Positions 50,201 to 61,341 of a DNA stretch of 64,000 bases are shown one piece after another. The notes under the pieces are model-generated. The model did not search any database, had not been told where the DNA came from, and worked only from the letters and a program-made list of their open reading frames with translations. This DNA is from Circinella minor (taxonomy: Eukaryota > Mucoromycota > Mucoromycetes > Mucorales > Lichtheimiaceae), in the NCBI GenBank assembly GCA_016758965.1, contig JAEPRB010000163.1, positions 1-64,000 on the forward strand, given 5' to 3'. A program made the position numbers and the translations under genes. The first letter of the stretch is position 1. The number at the start of each line of letters is the position of its first letter.

Positions 50201-51083
50201 TTAGTTAAGTATTGTTTTCCTTTTCTAATAATATACAGTTCCAGTCAATTTCAATGGTATTTGAGGCCTGTTCTTGAATAGGACGATCAGTGAATATAGA
50301 AGTGCTACAATTACTGATGCTGTTGTTTAGAGGAGGAAGTAGCCTTCAAATACTGCTGGTATTCATGCATACAGATAGAGTACTTGTTATATTACTCGTT
50401 GTAGATTTTCAAGTAACTGATTATAAATCTATGAGCATCCAATTCAACAATGCGATAAAAGATGGTGCTTACGGTTTTAGCATTTGAAATTGTACTGTAA
50501 CAAATAGGTACATCTATTATTCTTGATCATTATATGACTTGATATAACGCTATCACATTCCTTAAAAACACAAAGAAAATCAAGTGAAATATTACGATAC
50601 GGAAATGTATAGCAAAAAAAGAGAACCCAAGAAAAATGTAATTTCATTATTTTATAAGTTGGGCTCAACAATGTTTTATATTTCACAAAATGACTGGCAT
50701 ATAATTATGCTGAGCAAATAAGTTCTGATATTTTGTGGCGTGCTTTTTTTATTTATATGATAGTGTGAAAAATAAGTCAATGTTATGACCGAGAAAAATT
50801 TAGCAAAACATTGTTAAACACCTACTCCACGGTGTAACAACTGCATTCAATATATCAACCACTGTTGTTTGTGATAACATGATAAAAGTGGAAGTAGTGT
50901 TATGTTGATGTCAATAATAACTTATGTACAAAATGAAAAAAAAAAACGTTTTTGTCTCTGAGTAAATCGAAAAAAATAACATTGAAAGTGTAAAGTAAAA
51001 GAGAGAGAAATCAAACAAAGTTTATTTTTACAGAGTATGGATTGTAACAACCAAAAAAAAAAAAACTGCTAATTGTTTTTAAG
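47203..51083. other. 3.9 kb gene-poor region
   Basis: No supported gene on either strand. TACGTA palindromes recur, for example near 47424, 47552, 47668, 47690, 47707 and 48485. A foldback sequence of about 115 bp at 49531-49646 is listed separately. A 12-bp motif GGGCTCAACAAT occurs twice in the same orientation, at about 49989 and 50660, the first within a small hairpin. An open frame at 49339-49533 is unconvincing. Confidence 0.55.
49531..49646. repeat. Imperfect inverted repeat (foldback) of about 115 bp
   Basis: The arm at 49531-49559 begins TAATCTACGACCAGGAACGG. The arm at 49616-49645, read on the other strand, begins AAATCTACGACATGGAACGG and matches most of about 29 positions. Around 55 bp of AT-rich DNA separates them. 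It could be a MITE remnant or the template for a structured RNA. No target-site duplication was identified. Confidence 0.6.
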
Positions 51084-52077
51084 TTAGTTTGGGAGAACGT
51101 TTGTCTTGAATGCGTCACCATTGACAACGTTTCCTGGTGGGTCGTAGGAACAAGTGAAGAAGGGATCTATTAATGAAAAGAGTAGAAAATAAGTTAGCAC
51201 AAGAATACACAATTTACTTTCAGCTTAAATTATAAGTGATATTATTATAATACATACTTCCATTGCAGTCAGCAACAGCACAACCAAGTTTAGTGGTACC
51301 AACCCAAACAATTTGAGTAAAGTGACCAACACCATGTTTGAAACCAGGGTTCGAGTAGTCATATTGAGAATTTTCGTCATACCAAGCAGTAACAACACTC
51401 TCCCAATTGGAGAAGCCTTGGGCAATGTTTTCACCATAAGAACCCTAATAAAAATAAAGTTGACTCATACAATAAGCAACATGTTTATTTCTTCTTCGTG
51501 ATATAAAAATGAATAATTGTAGCAAAAAACAACTTACTTGACTATGTTCAAAGACACAGCGATCGGACCATTTTTGAGCATAAGCAGCTAAAGTTGCATC
51601 CCAAACAAGAGGAGGAGCAGAATGCTTAGCACGGAATTGGTTGTGCAAGTCTAAAACTTCGGAAGCAGAACCACTAGCAGAGCTACCAGTAGATTGTTGT
51701 TGTTTTTTATTGTCATGCGAAGGAAGATCGGAAGGTTTTGGCGAATCTTTTGATGGGGTAGAAGGGGCAGGCATTTCAACGTCTTTGTCTGCACCAGCGG
51801 GAGCGCCCTTATTATCGTTACAAGGCTCGCCAGGGAGATTGCCTGAAGTTACCTGTCCGGCACCATAATAGTAAGTTTTAGTGGGTTGCTCTTCATCACC
51901 ACGACGTTGAAGGGATTGTTCACCACCATTTACGTAAGTAGGATTGGTAATAATAGGATGACCATTTTGAGGGGAACCAGCCACATCGCTTGTGTCAACA
52001 GGAAGTGCATTGGCCGTCCAGGGTCCAACACTAGCAATCGCCAGGACCGCAGCTGAAATCAAATGAAGTTTAACCAT
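51084..52077 (-). CDS. Secreted CAP-superfamily (SCP/PR-1-like) protein
   Basis: Three exons (52077-51538, 51444-51258, 51166-51084) give 269 residues. A signal peptide covers about 1-24 (AVLAIASVGPWTANA). Residues about 25-140 are a Pro/Ser/Asp-rich linker with a possible Kex2-like site RR in LQRRGDEE. The CAP domain starts at LDLHNQFRAKHSAPPLVWD and includes RCVFEHSQ, SYGENIAQG, GVGHFTQIVWVGTTKLGC and ADCNG. The tetrad residues (two His, two Glu) are in place and several cysteines could form the usual disulfides. The closest well-known fungal relatives are Pry/PR-1-like sterol-binding exported proteins; the ligand here is unknown. A TATAAAA box lies about 130 bp upstream. Confidence 0.9.
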
Positions 52078-52207
52078 TGTTTTAATAATATAAAGGAATT
52101 TGGAATGGGTTTTAAGGTATACAAAAAAGAAAGGAAGTGGTTTTGAAGAAGTGAGAGAGACTTTGGATAATGAAAAAAAATCGGATAAGTATAATTTCCA
52201 ACCTTGC

Positions 52208-52214
52208 TTTTATA
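52208..52214 (-). promoter_or_regulatory. TATA box of the CAP protein gene
   Basis: TATAAAA on the minus strand, about 131-137 bp before the start codon at 52077. The position fits a TATA-driven gene with a leader of about 100 nt. Confidence 0.45.
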
Positions 52215-53355
52215 CTTTTTTTCTGGAAAAGATTTATTGACGCGATGCTTCAAATAATACACATCCAGCTCTAATGAGGGGGGTGTTACACAAATTAGCA
52301 AGTTTGGTAATGTTTCAGACCTGTCATTTATTCCGAAATTTATATAAAAAAAAGTAAGGGGTCATTGGCCGCGACCGTTATCTAATTTCTTTGTACATTT
52401 GGTTTTATTATTCATTCTTTTTTGATAGTCGTGATTTTTTTTTAGAAATGATTTACAGAAAATATATGATATGTATTTCTCCCATATAAAAAAAAAGACA
52501 TTTAATCGCATTATCGAGCATTCTAATAACGTTCCTGATTATATTTCGGATATTCAATTTCACTTTTTGCCAATAACGGCAATGGCACTAAATTACTGAA
52601 CGGACGGTCAGACTGAGAAAATTTTGTTAACATTGAATGGAACTCCTCTCCTGTCGCACTACTCTCACGTCCACTCTCACACACAGACAAATCCCGATCT
52701 ATGTACTATATCTTTGTTCAGTAATTCTCAAAATTGTTTAGCTCGAAAAATAGTTATGCGAAAGTAGTTTTGTTAATGTTACATCACAGTCATTACACAG
52801 ATATTTAAGATAGGTCTCACAAAGGTCGATCTTATGAGTGAACGCCATATGCATTATATAGTTAAAGAAATTACAAATTACAAATAAATTGAATTTATAT
52901 AAAGACACTAAAAATTTATACATTGATTTGCCGTCTGTCAGATCATCGCTAACGATTCCCATGCTAAGACTATTATGGATAACATGTTATTTACATTGAA
53001 CTCCTATAATATATGTCGATATTGGTGTATTCTAATACTTTTATATGGTAGTGGTTCTATTTGTACTTTCTGTGAAAAAAATAACAGGTTATCTAATACC
53101 TACTAAAGATCACCATACTACATAGACATCATCATATCAATTATATATTTATTTGTTTTTTACGTACAAGAAAGTTATTTGATCATCAAGGTTAATAAAG
53201 CTATCGTATTTCTTGACATATATTTTTTATTTTATCTTTAGTAAGCTAACAAATACAGTACAATTACTTTCCATTTTAATAATATAGTGAACATTAGCCC
53301 CTCATTTTTTTCTGAATTGTGTCTTTCTTTACATGAGACAGTGAGTAGTGACCAT

Positions 53356-53382
53356 TGTGTGTGTGTGTGTGTGTGTGTGTGT
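53356..53382. repeat. TG dinucleotide microsatellite
   Basis: About thirteen TG units followed by T and A runs. Intergenic, with no evident role. Confidence 0.9.
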
Positions 53383-54900
53383 TTTTTTAAAAAAAAGGAA
53401 TAAAATAAAATAAAAGATATTATCTGAAATGCGAATTTTCCATATGCTGTCAAAGGACTGTCTCAACCGAAGAAAATATACATTTACTAACTTCATATAT
53501 ATTTGACATCAATGATATATAAAACAAAGTACAGTACTATGTAAAAAGAAAAATTGGGTTGTTTCAACATACTACTATCATACTTTTGCAATTGTGATAT
53601 AGTCTAATATGATTTATTAGGAATTAATTTATTTGATAAAATAAACTATCGATACAACAGAAAAATAAAAATAATGATCCACCATCATCACCGATTGGAC
53701 AAATACTCTTTCTTGCATGCTAACTTACATTGTAAGATTATAAAGTTTTGAGTTTTTGGAAACACGAGTATTTAAATATATGATTCCGATCACATTGCCA
53801 CGTAAGATCTTTTTATCTCTATTATGTAACCAATATTATCTTCACTTGTTACTCGAACAACAAAGAATAAAGAAGTCGCGCATATAGTATTGATATTCTA
53901 ATTCCCAAAGACAGCTGACGACCACATCAATGCACAAACATTATTGTATACTCCGTGCGTAGAAAGGGAATTACTACACGCGCTGGAAAATTGACTATAT
54001 GCTCCAAAAAAAGAAAGGCCAGGATGGTATATTCAATATTATTTGCTCACCGATAACTTCTATGCTAGTTGGAAATGAGATCAATTTCAAGTGCATGTAG
54101 TAACCCCATATAGAAAATAAGCATCAGCCTTCAAATTATAACTCACTACTTCACAATTAAAAATTTCAGTTTACGCCTTATAGTAAACTTCAGTTTACTC
54201 TTTATATAAAATTAGTGTGACATTCATTTTGAGGACCGCTGAGATTGTTTAATGTGTTAAACTACCTGCACCGTATAAAGAGCAGTAACAACTCGTGTTA
54301 TTTTAGTATATCAAAAATAGGAAACTCAAAAAATACCAGAATTTTTTTTTAAAAAAATAGCTTACCATAAAAGGTAAATGTACTATAAAGGGTATACTAA
54401 AAAATTTAAATGCGCAAGTGAGAGCATCTATAATGCGCTGTCCTCCGCAACTTGCAAACAAAGCAAGCACAGTTTATATAGTGTGGTTTATAATAAGCAG
54501 GTCATTCCAATTTTTTGTAGTGCTAACAATATGAAGTATATGGAAGTTCCGACTTTTCTGAATAATAAAAAAGTAATATTTTAAACTCATGTCTGACTTA
54601 ATAATTCCTGTTGTTATTTTATGCAAACTAGTTCTCAGCAGTCTATCCAACAACTTTAAATGTTACTTTTGACGCCACAAAATATTACAACACTGACAAA
54701 AATATTCACAGTTTTTTTAAAGGGCGGATGAAAAAGCTAATAAATGACTCGGCTAATTATTATTGTCATGACACTATTATTATTATCTGGTCCTACACAA
54801 CACGTTATTTCAATCAACTTCTTTAATCTGTAACAATTGATTCATTACTAGTACAAGAGCAGTAAAAGAGACATTGTTGTTGACCATTCGCATTACTATA

Positions 54901-55625
54901 CTGTCACCACTCACTATAACAATATGCCCCCGTGAGACCAAAAGAGCATTGTTATATCGAATTATCCGCTATAACGAATTCTTGATCTGAGCTATAATGA
55001 TCGGGTAAAATCCTATCCATATGTACTTGGCCTCATTTGTATCTAATGTCTTGCAAAAAGAAGAAAGCTCCGGAACATTATACTGTTCATACGGTACATA
55101 AGCTATCATAATATAACAATTCTTTTTTTTCTTTACATAGATTCTTTTTATTAAATATGCCTTGTCGTATTAGTTCTAATAAATTGAATTAGAGTGAGAA
55201 CCAGATCATCACATATAATTAATGCTGATGGTTCACAAGAAAAAAATGCGAGTACTTACTAAGACCTAAAACTGCAAAATACGTAGCAAATGATAAGCTG
55301 GGTTTTCACAGTGGACGAAAAGCAAAAGTGGACTACCATAAGGAACGGTTTAAAATAAATTTAAAAATGTTCCTCAGATCATTAAACTCTTGACAAAAAA
55401 AGGTCAAAAAATGTCCAGTAACTACTATTATTTACATCTTCAATATATAAATATATTATTTGTTCGCTTGATATACGTAACAATATTTTTGCTGAAACCT
55501 TATCGGATATCATTATATAAAAAAAATTAGCGATATTTCCCTGCTTTATCCGTCTTGGATCCCAAAACCCTATCGTTATATCGAAATATCCTTATGTCGA
55601 ATATCGTTATAGTGAGCGGTGACTG
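54901..55625. mobile_element. 725-bp MITE-like element with pogo/Fot1-type inverted repeats
   Basis: The left end CTGTCACCACTCACTATAAC at 54901 and the right end read on the other strand, CAGTCACCGCTCACTATAAC from 55625, match at 18 of 20 positions, and the similarity continues to about 26 bp (AATAT versus GATAT). Both ends are flanked by TA (54899-54900 and 55626-55627), the expected target duplication of Tc1/mariner and pogo elements. The tip sequence with TATAACGA-like subterminal copies resembles pogo/Tigger/Fot1 ends. The interior has no transposase frame, so the element would be non-autonomous. Subterminal motifs such as TTATATCGAA occur on both sides (about 54953 and, inverted or direct, about 55576). 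Confidence 0.7.
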
Positions 55626-57810
55626 TAGCAATAGCTGTAATCTTCAACGACATGGTATTAATATGGTACATCTTGTTGGCGGCTGATAGAACAAATATTA
55701 TGAATGAGCTAAAAAAAATAGTATAATGCGCATATTATGATGGTACAAGTGACATCCTGGTTTTTGCTGGTTACATATGTATAATAATAGGTATCATAGC
55801 AAAAAACAACCACTTGACACAGATTCTCAAAAATCTACTAGTATTTAATCTTACTTGTTATATTGTATACGTATGAAGAGTCAGTTAGATGATGGTGACA
55901 AGATATATTTCGTGTAATACGCAGTTGTGCAAGTGAACATGGAAAAAGTGAACACAGCTAAAATTTTCTTATCTTTGTCTGATGATAATTGTATAATGAT
56001 TCATTAAAATGCCCATCATGTTTTTTACGTTGTCTTTGAAAAACTCATTGAACTAACATAATAAACAATTTCCACCCATCTGTGCATCTCCATTCTTGAA
56101 CACCCTTTCTATGCTGTATGCTAGATGTTCAAGATTTTATGTTTTTAGTAAATGTAAATTTTTCACTATAGACGTTTAACTTGAAGTCTTCTACAAGCTA
56201 AAAGCTCACGGCAGTGCAAAATTAGAACTATCTAATGATATTATACACTATTGTGATCTGCTTTTTAATATATTAATATAAAATTTTATAATAACCAAAA
56301 CGCACTTAACAATATCATAAACATGAAGTAACAAAATCGATTCCTGCAAAACAAACAAAAAGAAAATGATTTAAACTCTATCCCCCAGTTCTCTACATAT
56401 GTATTTATTTATCAAGTACGTAAAAAAAAACTATATCTAAAAGAATTGATTTAGAAATTTGAATGTACGTAGCCGAATTGGAACGAAAAAAAAAGTATAA
56501 AAAAGGACTCTTAGAAAATATACAACGTTTATTTAATAATGAGGGATTTAAGCTGTAACGTGTGAATACATTGATAATCATCGATGGTTATGTTCTGCCA
56601 GTAAAAATTTCTAATTTCATTCAATAATATTCCCTGATTATTCAAATAATGGCACTATTCTCTTCTCCTTCCTTTTATCGCTTTCACAAGGTACAAATAT
56701 TTCTGATTTATTGAGTGTATATATACAGCTATACACCAAATGAAAAATATGAAGCTTGTACTATTGTTTTATTATTTATATTATGACGGTTTCAATAATA
56801 TCAAGACTCGTCGTTACTATCATCAGGTAACAGTGCTACTTAACTACTTCTAATGGTTTTTTCATGAGTAGAAGATGCCATTGCCGTATTAATAGCAGCA
56901 TCTTATTTAGCATACTCAATTACTTATTGTATGTGTATGAAATGCGAGTGATAAGCTTATCCAGCAGATACAAATAAAATGTAATCGTATTCTAATTACA
57001 ACAACAAGAGGAGGTAGTAGCTATTTTATAAGTGCAGTAATAATAAAGCCACTTATGCAGGTTTCTTCTGACAAAAACACTTCTAATAACATTACTGCAT
57101 CTAGATGATAAATTTGGGTCTGTGCGTATTATTATTTATAAATTTAGCATAGGCATTAATTTTCCGCTTTTCTTATTAATAACTAAAACAATAATAGATA
57201 ATAAGGACAGTTTATTTCTTTAATAATAGTAATAAAGTGAAAAAAAAATGTGTCAAATCATAATACTACTGTGAAATGGAACTTATTTATAAGCTCCTCT
57301 GGGAGAACAGCATATACGGAGTTTCTAGCCATTTTTTAAAGTTTTTTTGTTCACACCCTTCTCTCCTTCGCGAAAATAGCTTAAAAAATAAAAAAAAAGT
57401 CAAACTTTCTTTTTTATTCTACTTTGTCTTATAATATAAAAAATAATGCTAACTATACAAATCCTTTTGTATTTCATTCAATAAACGCGAGTCATTTAAA
57501 TTGTTTTATCCAATGGCAAAAATATATCGCTGGTTTTTCTCACCTATAAAAAAATCGAAAAAAGCGGGATTTTGGAAAGTTTTGGTAAAGTCTAACCCGT
57601 TATGACATTAATACCCCAAATCCGGTCCGTTAAAAACTGGGTATGTGTGTGACAAAAAAAAGTTCGGAGGGATTAAGTATGGACGATCCTTGCACTTTTT
57701 GGTGTGGAGCCGAAAAAAAAAATTATCAGCCTTTTTTTCTTTTTTTTTTCTACTGCTTTTTTTTTCTTTTTCCCTTTTCTTATCCTCAACCCCTAAAAAA
57801 ACGTTTGGCG

Positions 57811-57819
57811 TATATAAAA
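57811..57819 (+). promoter_or_regulatory. TATA box of the potassium channel gene
   Basis: TATATAAAA lies 33-41 bp before the ATG at 57852, after a long T/C-rich tract (57720-57790). If used as a TATA box the leader would be very short; it may instead serve a start site within the gene's first codons. Confidence 0.35.
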
Positions 57820-57851
57820 CTAAGTCGTTGCTGTTGATTAAGAAGTATTGA

Positions 57852-60306
57852 ATGGGTTTATTTCGAAAAAAAGGAAGCTTCTCGAAATTACACGATGAAG
57901 AAGAACCAGCCAGTTTATTGGATCACGACAGCAATGGCAGTACCATTGAACTTGTAGCCCCAGGAATGGGATGGTCAACAAGACACGATGCTATTTCATC
58001 AGATGATGAATCAGATAACGAAAGACAAACAAATATCACTCGTAATCGAAAGAAACGTACAATAGGTCAATTATCCGGGGGCTTTATATCTATATCACAA
58101 CTTGCACATGAAGAGCCAAGTAGAACAGCGACCCCAGATACGAGTCGTAGTAGTAATGAGCATGAAGAAGCTGAAGCAGTTGCAGATGCCGCGAACGAAG
58201 CAAATATGGGACCAGACCCAGCAGATTTTAAAAGTGACTTGAAATGTCGGCTTTACTTTTTGATGGAACAACCATCCAGTAGTAGTGCTGCATTTTGGAC
58301 TAACGTGATAGTTTCCATGCTGATTGTATTAAGTGCTGTCATGACAACCATTGAAACAATCCCTACTTTTCGATCAACTGAAAGCAACAGTGTCTGGTAT
58401 GATATATGATGATTGATTATGGTTTATAACAAAGAGAGAACTAGAGCACCATTTAATCTATAAACTTGACATTAACATACAAACTCGTGTATCGTTATGA
58501 TTATGATTAATACTAGGTTCAAATTGGAAACAACTATGGTTGCACTTTTTACGATTGAATATCTTGTACGTGTATTTGCTCACACTGATTCATTACGGAT
58601 GCTGGGACGCTTCTTTATCTGTAAGTAGTATCATTCGCTTTATTAATTATTGTTTAATTATTTTTTAACCGAGAACTCTTTAATTATTATAGCACCACTT
58701 TCAATCATTGACTTTATTGCAATTATGCCATTCTATATTGAACTTCTTGCTAGTCGCGATACGGTACGAATATATACATCCATTGGCAAATTTATTTCAT
58801 GAGAGAGAAATGCTGAAATTTTATATGGTATATGTTTAACAGACTTACGAGTTTCGATTTACAATCCTTCGATTATTTCGATTGTTACGTTTATTCAAGT
58901 CATACAAATATTCCAATACAATTATCATGACAATTGAAGTCATGGTTGTTGCTTTACGTCGTTCAAGTGATGCTCTCTATGCATTATTTTTCTTTTTGGT
59001 AACATCAATTGTTTTGATAGCTACTTTACTTTATTTTGCTGAACGTGGTGTTTGGGATGAAAATTTAAAAACGTTTGTTGATCCTTCTGGTGATCCAAGG
59101 TAAAAGAAAAGTGATAACTACTTTAATAATGAAAGATATTGTTGACTTTAAAACATAATTTGCTTAATTTTGTGCTCCAAATATTTTAGTGTATTTGATA
59201 GTATTCCTGCGGCATTTTGGTTTGTTTTGGTTACCATCACGACAACAGGATATGGTCAGTATAAGTGTTATAAGGGTTTATAGTAAAAAATCATGGGTTC
59301 TTAGGACTGACAGACTGCCTTTATGTCAAAAAAAAAAACAATAGGTGATATGGTACCTGCAACTTTTATCGGTAAATTAATTACTTTTCCGGCCATGTTA
59401 TTTGGGCTTTTGGTAAGTAATAAATCATTCATGATTAGGGAAAATCCGGCACCCAATCAATTTTTAATGGCCATTTATATAACTATAGTTGATTGCGTTG
59501 CCCTCCATTATTATTGGTCGTAATTTTACTATTGTATGGGAAGCAATGAAAAGACGACAATATTATAGTCAACTGATGACAGACCCAGAAGATGGAGGAC
59601 CAGGTAAAGTTTTTGTATACATTTGTTTCTTTATTATTCATCACATTGCCTCTCACACATACAAAAAAATATTTCAGGTGGACCAGATACACAAAATGAA
59701 CCAGCACAAGCGTTCTCAACTCCTCCACAACCGAACAATCCAATGTCCCCACCAACGTCCCAAACACCTGGATTTTTCGATAATGGAGATGATGCCATTT
59801 TAAATCAATTACAAACACTGATGGTTGTCACAAGACAAAATCAAGAAGCTATTCAACATATTCTTTCTGTCCTTGAAAAACAACAACGCAAACCTTCTAA
59901 TTTTTCTGGACAAGATGAGTTTGAAGCTGATATTGGACAACCTACAACTACTTCAGTACGAAAACGTTCACAACAATATAGCTCAAATATACATATTAAT
60001 GATGAAGTAACACATCATCGTCACCATCATCCACAACAGCACCAACATCATGAAGACGATGATACTATTGTTGAAAATTCTTCAAATAGTAGCAATAATA
60101 GTTCTAAAGGAAAAAGTGCTGCGATATCCAATCAAAGCAATGTGGATATTACGCCGACTGCTGTAGTACCGACAGCATCATCATCATCATCACCTTCGCG
60201 ATTAACTGAAGCACCAGTACCAAATATATCTTCTACCACTTCAATGACATCGCCATCCGTACATAATAACAACAATGAAAATTCTCATTATCATCCGTCA
60301 GCATAA
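57852..60306 (+). CDS. Voltage-gated potassium channel (Kv, six-transmembrane type)
   Basis: Eight exons (57852-58396, 58517-58620, 58693-58763, 58843-59099, 59190-59254, 59345-59412, 59489-59603, 59678-60306) give 617 residues. The cytosolic N-terminus (about 1-150) is acidic and Ser-rich with no obvious T1 domain. S1 is NVIVSMLIVLSAVMTTIET, S2 contains ALFTIEYLVRVFA and S3 is SIIDFIAIMPFYIELL. S4, ILRLFRLLRLFKSYKY, has basic residues every third position. S5 is FFFLVTSIVLIATLLYFAE. The pore helix and filter are FWFVLVTITTTGYGD, with filter TTTGYGD at about 342-348, the last Gly codon split by an intron. S6 is FPAMLFGLLLIALPSIIIG; ALPS stands where animal Kv channels have a PVP-type bend. 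The C-terminal tail has a short coiled segment and a His-rich run. It would carry voltage-gated outward K+ current. Confidence 0.9.
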
Positions 60307-61031
60307 AAATGAGAAACATTCGTCATATACATAATAAACTTACCCCAGCGAGAGAGAAAGCTATAGAACAAAACTCGGATTATTTATTACACTCTCTTCT
60401 ACAACAGACACTCATTTTTTTTGTAAATAATTAGATAGATATAATCATGTATTATTATTATTAGTTTATTAAACACCTTCTCAAGAAGTATAATTTCATA
60501 TGAACATTTGTTTGACGCTTCATATCATTGACATCCGATAGGTATAATTATTTTTCTTTTCATGACGTCACAGCAAAAATTTTATAGATTATTATCGCCA
60601 CCATCGTCAGTTATCTTACATATATATGTGTATGTATAAACAAGCAAATATGTTAGATATGAGCTTATCACTTTTCTAACAACAACACTTCCCGTTTTTC
60701 CCCTGCAGGTAAAATCAATAATAATAATAATAATAAAAACATACAAAACTAATGTGGTAGATATTACACCTCGACACATCACTATAAAAATGATTATGAG
60801 CAATACATGAAATTCATTAAAGATATGACGATGTAGTATATCTATTATATATATGGAAGAATGATGATGATTCTCATCAACCAGCTTTATAAAGAATAGT
60901 TCAAAGAGATTTTGTTATGGTTTAGCTTTGTACATAAAAAAACCCATGGTTCCACTGGAAAGCAGAAACCAACAAAAAAAAATTACAGTAATCGAAAATA
61001 AGAGAACTTTCTTCATGAAAGTTCTGAAAAC
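60307..61031. other. Convergent intergenic spacer
   Basis: Downstream DNA of the potassium channel gene (+), probably with its 3' untranslated region. An AAT/ATA triplet repeat lies at about 60716-60737. A perfect 9-bp inverted repeat, AGAACTTTC and GAAAGTTCT with a 5-nt loop, lies at 61003-61025, just beyond the stop codon of the small minus-strand ORF. Confidence 0.55.
61003..61025 (-). repeat. Perfect 9-bp stem-loop
   Basis: AGAACTTTC, loop TTCAT, GAAAGTTCT. On the minus strand it begins 7 nt after the stop codon of the 36-codon ORF at 61032-61142. It may mark a 3' end or a protein-binding palindrome. Confidence 0.6.
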
Positions 61032-61142
61032 TTAAAGTCCACAATCGGCGAATTCTTTCGTATCATCATTATCATTAACATCATCATCAAAATAGACTTC
61101 TTGTGCAACTTTATAATGAGAAAAAATTCTATAATAATCCAT
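61032..61142 (-). CDS. Possible 3' exon or 36-codon small ORF downstream of the kinase
   Basis: The minus strand carries MDYYRIFSHYKVAQEV followed by an acidic Asp/Asn stretch and TKEFADCGL before a stop. The codon pattern looks coding and the acidic tail is typical of kinase C-termini. It could be a separate microprotein. Alternatively it could be the last exon of the Hal4-like kinase, reached by the donor GTAATT after HCIPTP or the donor GTATAC inside HC. Of the combinations tried, only GTATAC with the acceptor at 61097 keeps the frame, giving FAQEVYF. Confidence 0.3.
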   Translation of the reverse strand: MDYYRIFSHYKVAQEVYFDDDVNDNDDTKEFADCGL

Positions 61143-61341
61143 TTTTTAATAATAGTACTAGAATACTAACAACAGTAGAATAATAAAAGTAATAATAAAA
61201 CTAACAAAATACTATAATTTAATGGAAAGTTGACAAAAGAAATAGAGATGTCCTGTACAAAAAAAATACGCATGTGTGGAGAGAAAAGACAGATAGGGAT
61301 ATATGAACTATGGAATAAAAGAGAATAAAAGAAAGCTGAAT

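Larger units (their letters stand above)
52215..57810. other. 5.6 kb gene-poor region with a MITE-like element
   Basis: No protein-coding gene was supported. It contains a TG microsatellite at 53356-53382, a MITE-like element at 54901-55625 and scattered TACGTA palindromes. Short hairpins such as the TTTAC/GTAAA pair near 54170-54205 also occur. The last 200 bp are pyrimidine-rich and lead into the potassium channel promoter. Confidence 0.55.
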
